Notes: generated from the letters alone by a model not told the origin. Shown: positions 43,276-53,442, counted from the first letter of the stretch. The stretch: DNA of 64,000 bases from SB11 sp035906255 (GCA_035906255.1 JAMIFM010000036.1:37118-101117); one strand, 5' to 3'. Made by a program: numbers and translations.

Positions 43276-44445
43276 ATGAAAAACAACAGTTTTCGCCTAT
43301 TATTCAGTCTTTTCACCCTTTGTTGTCTTTTGTCTTTCGGCTGTAAAGACGAAGAAACAAACAACACCCCGTCGCCAAACGGTAACAACTCGGGCACATC
43401 TTTGCTATCGGGTGCGCAAACAGGTCAGGCGTTTACCGGTTCAGTAAGCGATTTCACATTAGCCGTCGACAACAATTCAGTAGTGTTGCTGGCTGCCCAA
43501 AACTCAACAGGGAAAATCTATGCCATTGATTTGAAGGACAACGACGCTTCTAAAGCTGCGGCCAACACAATTACGGCTCCTGTAACTACTTTTAGCACAA
43601 ACATAGCAGCAAGCTTAGGCATTCCGGTAACTTCAATACGCTACGTTAATATTGAAGTAAATCCTATTTCAAAAGCTGTTTACGCATTGGTACGCAACAC
43701 ACAAAACAGCAGCCAAACATTGTTTAAAATTACCAACGCAGGCAATACCGTTGCTCAGTTGGATGTGAGCAATGTAAGCTACAGTACTATCACTTTTTCA
43801 AGTACCGACCAATTGATTAATGACATGACTTGGGGTAACAACACCCTGTATTTTAGCTACAGCCATGCTACCGCATTGGATGGCTCGGTGGCTACTGCCG
43901 TAGCACCTTTTGCACACAATTCATCAGCTTCAGCACGTGCTACCAGTGTGTACAAAAGCAATTGGGGCGGAAATTATTTTACCGATGCCCCTTTGGAGAG
44001 CATGACTTATGGTGAGGTAGATGGCGAAAAACGCTTGATGGGAGTTACCGTATGCGCACCCGGTTATTCATTTAAAACCAGTGATATTGCCAACGGATCG
44101 GGCTTGTTGCAAGTGAACGAGTATTTTAACCTTAATACAGGAATTGCTCAAAAAGTGTTTTGTGTAACTAACAATAACACTACTTACATGATTGAAGTAC
44201 ACGATAATGGTCGCATTGTTCGTGTGGGTGAGAGATACCTGAACGGAAGCGAGAATGCTAATGAAAGCGGTCGTTGGATTATGACCTTCCAAAACGGTAA
44301 TATGGTTCCAGCTCCCGGGTTAACTGAGCAAGACTTGAAGGTAATAGCCCCTGCAAATACCTATATAATGGCTTCAAAATATAGCGAAACCAAACTATTG
44401 GTAGTAAGCCGTCAAGGCGGTCAACTTTCAGTATTAGATATTTAA
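43276..44445 (+). CDS. Lipoprotein of unknown function, possible beta-propeller
   Basis: A 389-residue lipoprotein with signal sequence and lipobox LSFGC. The frame is open to 43225, but ATG 43276 gives a normal signal (MKNNSFRLLFSLFTLCCLL). After a Thr/Asn-rich linker the mature protein has repeated strand-rich segments (KIYAIDLKDND, SKAVYALVRNTQNSSQTLFKI, NTLYFSYSHATALDG, TTYMIEVHDNGRIVRVGE). This fits a propeller-like fold, though I cannot assign a family. It is followed after 23 bp by a second lipoprotein gene, so the two are probably co-expressed on the cell envelope. Confidence 0.72.
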   Translation: MKNNSFRLLFSLFTLCCLLSFGCKDEETNNTPSPNGNNSGTSLLSGAQTGQAFTGSVSDFTLAVDNNSVVLLAAQNSTGKIYAIDLKDNDASKAAANTITAPVTTFSTNIAASLGIPVTSIRYVNIEVNPISKAVYALVRNTQNSSQTLFKITNAGNTVAQLDVSNVSYSTITFSSTDQLINDMTWGNNTLYFSYSHATALDGSVATAVAPFAHNSSASARATSVYKSNWGGNYFTDAPLESMTYGEVDGEKRLMGVTVCAPGYSFKTSDIANGSGLLQVNEYFNLNTGIAQKVFCVTNNNTTYMIEVHDNGRIVRVGERYLNGSENANESGRWIMTFQNGNMVPAPGLTEQDLKVIAPANTYIMASKYSETKLLVVSRQGGQLSVLDI

Positions 44446-44468
44446 TCAAACAATAGCGCCAACAAAAC

Positions 44469-45575
44469 GTGAAGCACTGTATAATAGCAAGGGCGGGGAG
44501 TATATTGTTGCTAACCTTCATAATTGCCTGTAGCAACAAAACACCATCGATACAACCCGTTGTTGATGCAAGCAATCCTTACAAGCCCCTTATAAAAATA
44601 CAAGTAACAGCAACACAGGCGCAACAAGCACAAAAGGCCGGATGGGAAACCATGTCCGGCCTTTTTGTAATTGATAATGGCAAAACAGCTACCACACCTA
44701 TTGGTTGTAGCTACACATATACTAACGATACCTTATACTTTACCCCCCGCCAGTCTTTAGGAGCCAATATGCAATTTGCAGTGCTGCATATTATTGGCGG
44801 CGATACCTTAAAAACAGAATATGCTACCCCAGCAACCCCAAAAGATATTTCAGCCCCTGCCGTTGCAGAAATATATCCCTTAGCCGATACTGTACCCGCA
44901 AACATTTTAATGTTTCATGCCACCTTTACAAAACCAATGGTAGAAGATGCACAAGCCTATAAGCAGATAAAACTACTGGATGAAAATGGAGCAGAAAAAC
45001 AGATGGTGTGGAGGCATAAATCAAACTGGACAAACGATGGCAAACATTTGGTATTAATGCTGCACCCCGGCAGAGTGAAACGTGGCATACATTATTTTGA
45101 AGAAGGGGATAAACTGTTTGAGGAGGGCAAGAAATACACGCTGGTAATAACTTCGGTATTACGCGACCGTGACAACCAACCGCTTGAAAAAGAGTTTACC
45201 AAAACATTTGTGGTAGCAACAGCCGATAGGGCAATTCCTTTGCTTAAACAACAAAGTTTAATAGTGCCTAAAGGCGGTACACAACAACCCCTTGAGGTGG
45301 TGTTTGATGACCGAATGGACTACGGCACTATGCAGATTGGTTTAGAAGTAACAAATAGCAAAGGAGAAAAAATAGAAGGAGCAACATACCCAATAAATGA
45401 TAGGGTGTGGGCTTTTGTTCCTGCAAAACATTGGATTGCAACAGAGTATAAATTGTTGCTTAATACTTACGTTACCGATTTATCAGGTAATCACCTTACT
45501 CGCAGGTTTGAAGAAGAGGACATTGAAGAAATGAAACAACGGCAAACTATCGGGCTGTCTTTCTTTCCCCAATAA
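44469..45575 (+). CDS. Lipoprotein with Ig-like domains
   Basis: A 368-residue lipoprotein. The start is GTG at 44469, and the signal ends in lipobox IIAC (residues about 18-21). The body holds Ig-like strands of the SbsA/bacterial Ig type (AEIYPLADTVPANILMFHATFTKPM, later LEVVFDDRMDYGTMQIGLEV), followed by TYVTDLSGNHLTRRFEEED. It closely follows the propeller-like lipoprotein gene. The stretch 45576-45838 after it is AT-rich and holds no other gene that I can support. Confidence 0.72.
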   Translation: MKHCIIARAGSILLLTFIIACSNKTPSIQPVVDASNPYKPLIKIQVTATQAQQAQKAGWETMSGLFVIDNGKTATTPIGCSYTYTNDTLYFTPRQSLGANMQFAVLHIIGGDTLKTEYATPATPKDISAPAVAEIYPLADTVPANILMFHATFTKPMVEDAQAYKQIKLLDENGAEKQMVWRHKSNWTNDGKHLVLMLHPGRVKRGIHYFEEGDKLFEEGKKYTLVITSVLRDRDNQPLEKEFTKTFVVATADRAIPLLKQQSLIVPKGGTQQPLEVVFDDRMDYGTMQIGLEVTNSKGEKIEGATYPINDRVWAFVPAKHWIATEYKLLLNTYVTDLSGNHLTRRFEEEDIEEMKQRQTIGLSFFPQ

Positions 45576-45838
45576 TAAATTATACATAAGCCTTTTTCTC
45601 CAAAAAGAATGGCAAAAACCATCTTTTGTTGCATTTAAAAGTTATCATAATACATTATAAAAAAGCAATTTAAGTGAAGGTGGTTTTAGTTCTGAAACCA
45701 CATTTTGTAAGAAATTTTTATACAAAATCAGGTTAGTTTTTTTGTGTAAAATTTGGTTTTTTATAAAAATAAGACAAACTTTTACCCAACTATTTCAAAC
45801 CAACCTGCGTTTTTGTGAATGAGGCATCAGTAGCGGTT

Positions 45839-48829
45839 ATGTTTACTTGGAGGCACAGTAAGAAAACTGTATCAGTTATTATCATCGGTTTTTTTTGCAT
45901 AGTTTCTGTATTTGCACAAATCTCCGGAATGAAAGTGTATTCTCAGTTCGATGGATATGCGGCAACAACTGGCTATGTAATTACGCAAGACGAGAAGGGC
46001 TTTATTTGGGTGGGGACGGATAAAGGGGCTATTTGTTTTGACGGGAAACGGTTTAAAGTTATTGACGAACGAATGGGGTTGATTGACAAAGAGATTTTAA
46101 TGGCAGCCCCCTGCAACGATGGTAAAGTATTGCTAACCCCTTTACTTAATAATATATCATACTATCAAGATGGTAGGGTAGTAACCCCGCAACAAAACTC
46201 AACACTAAAGCAAATACACAACAAACAGATTAACCACACCCGTATTGATAAGATAACGGGTAAAATATGGTTGTGTGATGAAGGATTAAACAAAACAATC
46301 TTTTGTTTTTATAATGGCATTGTTACAAAACAAAAGATATATACAGAGGGCGGTTTTTTTTCAGTGAAGGTGATAAACGACCGCATTTTAATGCATTTAA
46401 AGGACAAGAAGAGGACAATACTGTGGTATAATGTTTTGAACCACAAAGTAGATACACTGGACATAGATTATGACTTTAGTGATGCCGGAACAGTAAACAT
46501 CACAGTTACCGATGATGCAAAACACCTTGTAGTATATGATGTAAAGCATAAAAAAATAGCAGGCTACAATATAGCAGGTAATAAAACCATTAAACTGTTT
46601 GAGAATTATACGCACCGTTCGCTATACCACGTAGTATTGGATAAAAACAGCCATTTGTGGGTGCTTTCAAGCGATAACGGGGTTGAGTATTGGGGAGATA
46701 TTGCAAAAATAACTGAGGCATCATCACCCGTAGATTTGTTTAGCGATGTTACGATTAACCATGTATTTGTTGACAGGGATGATAATGTATGGCTTACAAC
46801 AAGGGGCAATGGATTGTTTTTTCTTTCACAAAAGCATTGGCAAAATGCCTTGCAAACCATTCCGCTAAAATTGGCCGATATGGTTCCCGATTGCATAACA
46901 GGTGATGGAAAAAGAATTTTTTTCGGTCACAAAATGGCTAAAATCTCGGTTCGCGAAAATCAAACCACATCCATATTGAGCTTACCCATAAAAAGCAACC
47001 AATCCATATCCCTTATAAAAGTAGTTAGTAACAATATAGTGATAGCTGGCAGGGGCAATATGATGTACATTAACGACATTAAGCAACCTGCCGAAGTGAT
47101 GAAATCGCATACCACGCATACCATAAAAGATGTGGTAAAATATAATACAGGCGCACTGCTAATGGCCACACATGACGGAGTGCACATAATTCGCACTATC
47201 GTAGTTAGGGGAATGGAAGAAGGAATAGAACAGTGTATTTACAGGGGCAGAGCTACCTCTGTTAGCAGCACCAAAAGCGGGATTATTCTAATAGGTACGC
47301 CTAACGGCTTGTATATAAAAGAATCGGTTATAGCACCTAACAAAAAAGTTAGGCATTCTGTCTTAAGCGGGGCTCACGTTACTGCAATAACACATTCAGA
47401 AAACGGGTATGCGTTAGTGGGTACCAGTGTGAATGGATTATTTGCATATAACTATAAAACAGGAGAGGTTAAGCAGATAAACAACAAAATAAAGCAGAGT
47501 ACAGGAAGCATTAAACACATATACTGTCAAAACGATTCAACGTATTGGTTGGCAACTGATAGGGGCGCACACTGCATCCGTTTCGATTCTTTTATGAACG
47601 ATAAGGATGTAAAACTCTACACATTTTTTGATGGCCTGCCTTCAAACAACGTTATAGGAATATATACCCACAACGATACTGCCTTTTTAGCCACATCGGG
47701 CGGTTTGGGGATACTTTTGCCAAGCAGGGAAACCACTGCTACATCACGCCCGCCAATAGCGTGGGTGTTAGTTGCCAAATACAGCGATACCAGCATACAG
47801 TTTCCTCAAAAACTTACCATCGGCCCCGGTCAAAACGACGTCCAGTTCTCGCTAAGCGCAATTTCCTACGAGAGCTTTGGAAATATAAAATACCAATACA
47901 GGTTACTGGGATTGACGGATAATTGGGTAACTACTGAAAGCCCTGATATAAGCTTTAGCGGATTACCGCCGGGGCAATATCAATTGCAGGTATTTGCCTT
48001 AAACTACGATGGAGTTAAGAGTTTACAAGCCATCGTGCTGCCTGTAATTGTATTACCCTCGTTTTGGCAAACATGGTGGTTTAAGTTGCTTATAGCAACA
48101 GTTGTTCTAATAGCCATCGCTTTTTTAATAGTGTGGTGGGTGCAACGCTATAAAAACATACACTACAGGCAATTACAACAGAAAAGAAAACTGGCCGAAT
48201 TAGAACTGGAAGCCATTAAGGCACAAATTAACCCCCATTTTGTGTTTAACTGTCTAAACTCAATCCAAGTGTTTAGCTATAAAAACGAGCACGATTTGGT
48301 AAAACAATACATTAATCTTTTTGCCAAACTCATACGCCAAACCATGCAATACTCGCAAGAAACGTTTATTACATTGGGTGAAGAGCGTGAGTATCTTACC
48401 AATTATCTTAAACTTGAGAAAATAAGGTTTAAAGAGAAGCTGGATTACAAACTATGGGTTGATGAATCGTTAAGCTCCACAACATTATTACCTGCAATGT
48501 TGGTGCAACCGTATGTAGAAAATGCGCTTAAACACGGTATAGGAGCGGTAAAGGGAAAGCAAGGTTTTGTTACCATAAACTTTTACAAAAATGAGGGGGG
48601 TGCGTTGGTAGCAACTATTGCAGATAATGGCCCGGGAATATCGCAGCAAAACAATATTGGCGGTAGAAAAACCTTAGGCATGAGACTTTCAGGCAGTAGG
48701 GCGCACACCTATAATCAATTGTTTAACTTAGATATACAAGTTAATATAAAACCAAATACTGCTGATGAGGGTGGTACCGTTATAGAACTTATAATACCAT
48801 TAATTGCATATGAAAACACAAAATTTTAA
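45839..48829 (+). CDS. Beta-propeller sensor histidine kinase, LytS-like
   Basis: A 996-residue sensor. After a signal segment (TVSVIIIGFFCIVSVFAQ), periplasmic Reg_prop-type propeller repeats (ITQDEKGFIWVGTDKGAICFDG, then DRDDNVWLTTRGNGLFFL) fill about 700 residues. They are followed by a Y_Y_Y domain (YQYRLLGLTDNW), one membrane span (WWFKLLIATVVLIAIAFLI) and a coiled linker. The kinase core is of the His_kinase/LytS type, with phospho-acceptor H800 in QINPHFVFNCLNSI and N box PYVENALKHG. The frame runs upstream to GTG 45815, but ATG 45839 gives the better signal. Its 3' end overlaps the LytTR regulator gene by 20 bp. Confidence 0.9.
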   Translation: MFTWRHSKKTVSVIIIGFFCIVSVFAQISGMKVYSQFDGYAATTGYVITQDEKGFIWVGTDKGAICFDGKRFKVIDERMGLIDKEILMAAPCNDGKVLLTPLLNNISYYQDGRVVTPQQNSTLKQIHNKQINHTRIDKITGKIWLCDEGLNKTIFCFYNGIVTKQKIYTEGGFFSVKVINDRILMHLKDKKRTILWYNVLNHKVDTLDIDYDFSDAGTVNITVTDDAKHLVVYDVKHKKIAGYNIAGNKTIKLFENYTHRSLYHVVLDKNSHLWVLSSDNGVEYWGDIAKITEASSPVDLFSDVTINHVFVDRDDNVWLTTRGNGLFFLSQKHWQNALQTIPLKLADMVPDCITGDGKRIFFGHKMAKISVRENQTTSILSLPIKSNQSISLIKVVSNNIVIAGRGNMMYINDIKQPAEVMKSHTTHTIKDVVKYNTGALLMATHDGVHIIRTIVVRGMEEGIEQCIYRGRATSVSSTKSGIILIGTPNGLYIKESVIAPNKKVRHSVLSGAHVTAITHSENGYALVGTSVNGLFAYNYKTGEVKQINNKIKQSTGSIKHIYCQNDSTYWLATDRGAHCIRFDSFMNDKDVKLYTFFDGLPSNNVIGIYTHNDTAFLATSGGLGILLPSRETTATSRPPIAWVLVAKYSDTSIQFPQKLTIGPGQNDVQFSLSAISYESFGNIKYQYRLLGLTDNWVTTESPDISFSGLPPGQYQLQVFALNYDGVKSLQAIVLPVIVLPSFWQTWWFKLLIATVVLIAIAFLIVWWVQRYKNIHYRQLQQKRKLAELELEAIKAQINPHFVFNCLNSIQVFSYKNEHDLVKQYINLFAKLIRQTMQYSQETFITLGEEREYLTNYLKLEKIRFKEKLDYKLWVDESLSSTTLLPAMLVQPYVENALKHGIGAVKGKQGFVTINFYKNEGGALVATIADNGPGISQQNNIGGRKTLGMRLSGSRAHTYNQLFNLDIQVNIKPNTADEGGTVIELIIPLIAYENTKF

Positions 48830-49568
48830 AGCACTCATTGTGGATGATGAGGACGATGCCCGCGAAATGGTAAGCATACTGCTTACTCAAATGTTTCCGT
48901 CTGTTGAAATTGTAGGGCAAAGGGATGGCGTTGATACCGCAGCCCAAGCCATCTACAGTTTTGAACCGGATATTTTGTTTTTAGACATAGAGATGTCTGA
49001 CGGTACTGGCTTTGACCTTTTAACCCGATTGGCTTACCAGCCTGATATTGTAATATTTGTAACTGCCTTTGATAATTATGCGATAAAGGCCATAAAGGCT
49101 TCGGCTTTTGATTATATATTAAAACCTATTGATGCCGAAGAGTTTAGGCAAACAATGAATCTTGCCTTGAAGCGTCTTGAGCGCAAACGTTTTTCAAATA
49201 CTTTTGGCGGTGCAATGGCAACCCTGCAAAATGATACAGGGAAGATAGGCTTGCCTGTATTAAACGGGGTAAATTATGTGGATGTTGATACCATTTTATA
49301 TTGCGAAGCCGACGATAATTATACCATAGTACATTTTACCAACTTTGCAAAAACATTGGTATCTCGCACACTTTCACATTTTGAAAACGATTTGAGGAAG
49401 TACAATTTCTTTAGGTCGCACAACAAATACTTGGTAAATATGAAATACATCAGTGCTTATACTAAAGGCAAAGACGGAGGGTTTATTACGCTGGCAAACC
49501 GCATTGAACTTAAAGTGGCACTACGCAAAAAAACCGACCTGCTGAAAACCCTATCACACGTTGAGTAG
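48810..49568 (+). CDS. LytTR-family response regulator
   Basis: A 252-residue regulator. The receiver domain has the acidic pair in ALIVDDEDD and the phospho-acceptor D59 in LFLDIEMSDGTG. The C-terminal LytTR DNA-binding domain (about 150-250) has YCEADDNYTIVHF and RSHNKYLVNMKYI. It starts inside the last codons of the kinase gene, so the two are translationally coupled cognate partners. The frame is open upstream to TTG 48804; ATG 48810 is chosen. LytTR regulators usually control cell-surface or polysaccharide genes; the target is not visible here. Confidence 0.92.
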   Translation: MKTQNFKALIVDDEDDAREMVSILLTQMFPSVEIVGQRDGVDTAAQAIYSFEPDILFLDIEMSDGTGFDLLTRLAYQPDIVIFVTAFDNYAIKAIKASAFDYILKPIDAEEFRQTMNLALKRLERKRFSNTFGGAMATLQNDTGKIGLPVLNGVNYVDVDTILYCEADDNYTIVHFTNFAKTLVSRTLSHFENDLRKYNFFRSHNKYLVNMKYISAYTKGKDGGFITLANRIELKVALRKKTDLLKTLSHVE

Positions 49569-49581
49569 GGCAGGTTGTCAC

Positions 49582-50322
49582 TCAGGTAATTCGGTTAATT
49601 AACTTAAAGGCCAGTTTAGGGGAAATACGCGAAACAAAATACAACAGCTTTACTGCGCCCACACGTATCTCTTGTTTCCCATTGCTAACACCTTTTAGCA
49701 TTTTGCTCACCGCATCCTCAGGCATAATGGCAATTTTTGGCACACTGCCATTATGCCAAGGGGTGTTTACCACAGGCATCATTACCTCAATAATCTTCAC
49801 GTTCGTATCTTTTAATCGGTACCGCATTACTTGTGTAAATGAGTGCAAGGCCGCTTTTGTAGCATTGTAAATGGGATATTCGGCTCGCGGAGCATAAATA
49901 AGACCGGTAGTGATATTAATAATTGCCGCGTGGGGTTTATTTTCAAACAACGGCAAAAACAGCTTGGTGAGTGCAATTGGTGCTAATAAGTTAGTGGTCA
50001 CCTCAGCTTGTGTTTTTTTAATCATCAAGGCATCCTTTCTAAAGTCAGTTCGATGCACAATAGCCGCATTGTTTATCAGCACACTGCAATTAGAATATTG
50101 TTGTTGTATAAACTCCAATAGTTTTGCCTGCCCCTCATCGGTGCTTACATCACAGGCAATAGTGATAAGCAAGGGGTATAACCGCTTAGCAGCCGTTAGT
50201 TTTTCTTCATCCCTGCCGCAAATAATCACGGTGTTTTGTAAATCTATCAGTTGTTTAGCAAGCTCAAGCCCTATGCCTGAACTACCGCCTGTGATAAGAA
50301 TAGTTTGGTGTTGTAGTTTCAT
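49582..50322 (-). CDS. Short-chain dehydrogenase/reductase
   Basis: A 246-residue Rossmann-fold oxidoreductase. The cofactor motif is TGGSSGIG (11-18), then NNAA, and the catalytic pair is Y152-x3-K156 in IYNATKAAL. The usual active-site serine position reads NITTG, so a threonine may replace it. The profile is close to DltE/classical SDR proteins of unknown substrate. It converges with the LytTR regulator gene, 13 bp between stops, and stands near a Crp-like regulator on the same strand. Confidence 0.88.
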   Translation of the reverse strand: MKLQHQTILITGGSSGIGLELAKQLIDLQNTVIICGRDEEKLTAAKRLYPLLITIACDVSTDEGQAKLLEFIQQQYSNCSVLINNAAIVHRTDFRKDALMIKKTQAEVTTNLLAPIALTKLFLPLFENKPHAAIINITTGLIYAPRAEYPIYNATKAALHSFTQVMRYRLKDTNVKIIEVMMPVVNTPWHNGSVPKIAIMPEDAVSKMLKGVSNGKQEIRVGAVKLLYFVSRISPKLAFKLINRIT

Positions 50323-50383
50323 TGCTCACGATATATAATGAGGCAAAGAACCCAATCTGTACAAGCAAAAACATTAACCTATG

Positions 50384-50953
50384 TTAACGCTTTATTTTTT
50401 TTAAACGACTTAACGAAACAGGGGATATACCCAAATATGATGCGATAAGATGTTGTTTTACCCGCTTTTCTAAATCGGGAAATTCGGTTTTAAAAATTTG
50501 GTAGCGTTGTTCAGCGTCCAGCAACAGCAAATCGCGCTCACGCTTTTCTTTAACCGTAAAGGCTTTTTCTAAAAAATAGATAAGCAAGTCCTTCCAGCAC
50601 TCATGGCCGCTTTTTAGCTGTTCCCAATCCGTATAACTTAGTTCATACACTACACTATCTTCTAATGCTTCAATAAACATAGCCGAAGGTTTTTGGGCAA
50701 TCATGGCTGAGTATGCGGTGATGAAGTTCCCGTCAAGTATAAAATTTTTGGTGTACTCAGTCCCGTTCCCGTCAATATAAAAATACCTGAATAATCCTTT
50801 ATAAACAAAGGCAAACCGTTTGGGTATTTGCCCCTCGCGGATAAAAAGCTCACCCTTTTCCATAAGCCTTTTAGTAGCCATAGCCTCAAACTTTTTCCCC
50901 TCGGTATCCGGCAGTGTTATTATGCGTTGCAACAATTCAATAATGGCTTCCAT
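50384..50953 (-). CDS. Crp/Fnr-family transcriptional regulator
   Basis: A 189-residue regulator with an N-terminal cyclic-nucleotide-binding-like barrel (MEKGELFIREGQIPKRFAFVYKGLFRYF) and a compact C-terminal helix-turn-helix (LIASYLGISPVSLSRLKK). There are no cysteines in the Fnr iron-sulfur arrangement. Short Crp-like proteins of this type are common in Bacteroidota. It is divergent from the DinB-like gene (about 100 bp between), which may be a target. Confidence 0.85.
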   Translation of the reverse strand: MEAIIELLQRIITLPDTEGKKFEAMATKRLMEKGELFIREGQIPKRFAFVYKGLFRYFYIDGNGTEYTKNFILDGNFITAYSAMIAQKPSAMFIEALEDSVVYELSYTDWEQLKSGHECWKDLLIYFLEKAFTVKEKRERDLLLLDAEQRYQIFKTEFPDLEKRVKQHLIASYLGISPVSLSRLKKIKR

Positions 50954-51052
50954 CAGCTAAAACTATGCTTTGGAGCAAGATAATTCAACGGAGTGTAAAC
51001 CAAATACCGATTTAGTTAATATTGTATATATCATCTGTAAACAACTAAAACT

Positions 51053-51520
51053 ATGAATACAACAGCCCACATTGCTAAACATTTTAGGGAAGTACACTTT
51101 GGCGGTAACTGGACGTGGTCTAACCTTAAAGATAATTTAGAGGGGGTAACTTGGCAAGAAGCCATTACCAAGGTACACTCATTTAACACAATAGCAACCC
51201 TTGTGTATCACACCAATTATTATGTTGATGCCGTATTAAAGGTATTTAAAGGCGAACGCCTGACGGCTAACGACAAGTACAGCTTTGCACACCCGCCTAT
51301 TAATTCACAAGAAGATTGGGATAAAATGCTGGATAAGGTTTGGAACGATGCTAAAGAGTTTGCCGATTTGCTGGAGCAAATGCCCGATAGCAAACTTTGG
51401 GAAAACATTGCCGATGAAAAATACGGGATTTATTACCGCAACCTGCACGGTATAGTTGAACATACCCACTATCATTTAGGGCAGATTGCGCTGATAAAGA
51501 AAATTTTAAAAGAAGGATAG
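51053..51520 (+). CDS. DinB-like four-helix metalloprotein
   Basis: A 155-residue helical protein. The sequence has histidines at the positions used for metal binding in DinB/YfiT folds: H43-like in KVHSFNTIATLVYHTNYY, and HTHYHLGQIALIKK near the C-terminus. Many members bind divalent metals and act as thiol-dependent transferases, but the substrate here is unknown. It is divergent from a Crp-like regulator gene. Confidence 0.8.
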   Translation: MNTTAHIAKHFREVHFGGNWTWSNLKDNLEGVTWQEAITKVHSFNTIATLVYHTNYYVDAVLKVFKGERLTANDKYSFAHPPINSQEDWDKMLDKVWNDAKEFADLLEQMPDSKLWENIADEKYGIYYRNLHGIVEHTHYHLGQIALIKKILKEG

Positions 51521-51527
51521 GTACAAA

Positions 51528-51561
51528 TAAAAACCCCCTGCCATAAATAAATAGCAAGGGG
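51528..51561 (-). terminator. Terminator after the NhaD/ArsB-type permease gene
   Basis: On the minus strand CCCC-TTGC pairs with GCA-GGGGG around TATTTATTTATG, followed by TTTTTATTTG. It could also serve the plus-strand DinB-like gene, but the T tract is on the minus strand. Confidence 0.6.
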
Positions 51562-51584
51562 ATATATAATTGTGTAGAGTACAG

Positions 51585-52889
51585 TTAGTGCGAGTGTTCC
51601 TCGGTATGGGCGGGCTGTGTTTGCTCAGCAGGATTACCGCTGTTTTTCTTTATAGTTTGAGGATGCCAGCCCCAAAGGCTTAGCAGAATAAAAAAGCCGA
51701 TAACATACCCAAGCGCTACGTGCCAGCCATTTTTTAACCAAGCACCCACCGATTTGGCTTGGGGGTACATATTTGATAAAGCCACACCAGCCGATGAACC
51801 AAACCAAATCATAGAGCCGCCGAAACCCACTGCATAAGCAAGCATGCCCCAATCGTAGCCGTCTTGCTGGATAGCCAATGCCGTTAAAGGTATATTATCA
51901 AACACTGCCGAAACAAAGCCTAATATAAAGGCTGTTTGCCACGAAGCTGCTGGCAATTCATTCACAGGCATCATTGATGCGCACAATACCAGTGATAACA
52001 GAAATACGGTGCCCGATAGCGAAGCAGGAATTTCTTTCCAGTCGGTTTTAGTAAACGCGGCACACAACAATATTGCTGCCCAAACACCTGCGGCAGGTAA
52101 ATCAAGGTAGATATTGGTTAAAATGGCACCGGTAAGTATCAAAACTACAGCAATCAATTTTTTGCCGTCAACTTTTGCATTAGGGGTGGCATCTTTTTGT
52201 ATCGGTTGAAATTTATGTTGCTGGCGGGCTGCAATAATTCCAAACACAATAAGGGCAGGTACTGCCGCCACAAAAGCGTGCAACACCTCAAGCGGGTTCA
52301 CACCCGCAATCCACATCATTGTAGTAGTAGTATCACCCACTACACTGCCAGAGCCGCCTGCATTACTTGCAGCTACAATGGCGGCAAGGTAGCCTATGTG
52401 TACATTGCCCTTAAATACCACCAACGCAATAGTACCGCCTATCATGGCCGCCGCTATATTGTCGAGAAAAGAAGAAATAACAGCTATTAGTATTAATAAT
52501 ACAAAGCCGCCTGTCCAACTGTCGGGCAGGTAATTAGGCAAAATATCAGGCACGCCTGAATGTTCAAAGTGTTTTGCAAGAATAGCAAACCCCAGCAACA
52601 ACCCCGCAAGGTTAAGAATAGTCATTTTCTCATGGTCGAGGTGATGAACAATATCAAAAGCAGGGTCGAAAAATATTTTGTAAATAGTGATAACAGCCAA
52701 ACCCGTTAGTGCCACATACAGTGTTTTGTGGTGAAAAAGGGCTACCCCCAACAGGGTTAAGGCAAAAAAGATAAACTCTAAGCGAATGCCGGCTATAGCG
52801 TGTGGTTGTGAAACCTCGCCCACTCCTTGGGCAAAGCTCAATACCGGCATAAGTAACATGGCGGCTAAAAAAGTTAGTATGTATTTCAT
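51585..52889 (-). CDS. NhaD/ArsB-type (ion transporter superfamily) permease
   Basis: A 434-residue membrane protein with a signal-like first helix and about 11-12 membrane spans. Two matching halves are visible, each ending in a re-entrant motif: SSFLDNIAAAMIGGTIAL and SAVFDNIPLTALAIQ. Those, together with SNAGGSGSVVGDTTTTMMW, are typical of NhaD Na+/H+ antiporters and citrate/arsenite permeases. The histidine-rich C-terminus (HTEEHSH) may bind metal or sense pH. The transported ion cannot be fixed from sequence; Na+/H+ exchange is the most likely. Confidence 0.85.
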   Translation of the reverse strand: MKYILTFLAAMLLMPVLSFAQGVGEVSQPHAIAGIRLEFIFFALTLLGVALFHHKTLYVALTGLAVITIYKIFFDPAFDIVHHLDHEKMTILNLAGLLLGFAILAKHFEHSGVPDILPNYLPDSWTGGFVLLILIAVISSFLDNIAAAMIGGTIALVVFKGNVHIGYLAAIVAASNAGGSGSVVGDTTTTMMWIAGVNPLEVLHAFVAAVPALIVFGIIAARQQHKFQPIQKDATPNAKVDGKKLIAVVLILTGAILTNIYLDLPAAGVWAAILLCAAFTKTDWKEIPASLSGTVFLLSLVLCASMMPVNELPAASWQTAFILGFVSAVFDNIPLTALAIQQDGYDWGMLAYAVGFGGSMIWFGSSAGVALSNMYPQAKSVGAWLKNGWHVALGYVIGFFILLSLWGWHPQTIKKNSGNPAEQTQPAHTEEHSH

Positions 52890-53058
52890 TAGGTGCTGTT
52901 TTGGGTGATGTACTTATTTAAATATGCGTTAGTTGATGGGTATTACTCAAAATCAATCAAAGTGAAATCTTAGTGGGTAAAAATCCTGAACTATGTAAAA
53001 ATGTATGTATCAAGCCTTGGTAGGTGCCTGAAATGATAAAAGATACCTTGAAATTGGG

Positions 53059-53442
53059 TTATAGGCGTAGTTGCCTATTGGCTGTTGTGATAGAGCTAAA
53101 TCCCCTTTTTTGTTTAGAAGTGAGGGATTCATTTTCAGAATGGATTTTAGCCAGCATGAATTGTATTTGTGAGAACGCAGCTAAAATCAGCTTCTGTTTT
53201 TTCCGTTTGGTATAATCCTCATCGGTTTTATACGTGGGCCCGTTATGAGTACTTAAACTGTTTTCAGCAGACGAAACATTCCAATCGGCAGCTTGTATAG
53301 CACATATCCTGTCGTGGTTTTCTTCTTCAACTTTTACAGTTAACCCCTCGGCATCATTATATTTTGTTAGCAATGAAGATAACGCCCCAACACACAATAG
53401 CACTGCTATTAGGAAAAGAAAACGATGTTGGGTTTTTTTCAA
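53059..53442 (-). CDS. Small exported protein of unknown function
   Basis: A 127-residue protein with an N-terminal hydrophobic segment (FLFLIAVLLCVGALSSLL) that is either a signal anchor or a signal peptide. The remainder is polar and charged, with TKRKKQKLILAAF in the middle, and has no recognisable domain. The overlapping plus-strand frame is less convincing. It stands alone between the permease gene and the TonB receptor gene. Confidence 0.5.
   Translation of the reverse strand: MKKTQHRFLFLIAVLLCVGALSSLLTKYNDAEGLTVKVEEENHDRICAIQAADWNVSSAENSLSTHNGPTYKTDEDYTKRKKQKLILAAFSQIQFMLAKIHSENESLTSKQKRGFSSITTANRQLRL

Noticed and set aside
53024..53215. Plus-strand 63-residue frame overlapping the small exported protein gene
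   Set aside because: It lacks any domain, signal or promoter, and the opposite frame has a plausible hydrophobic N-terminus.
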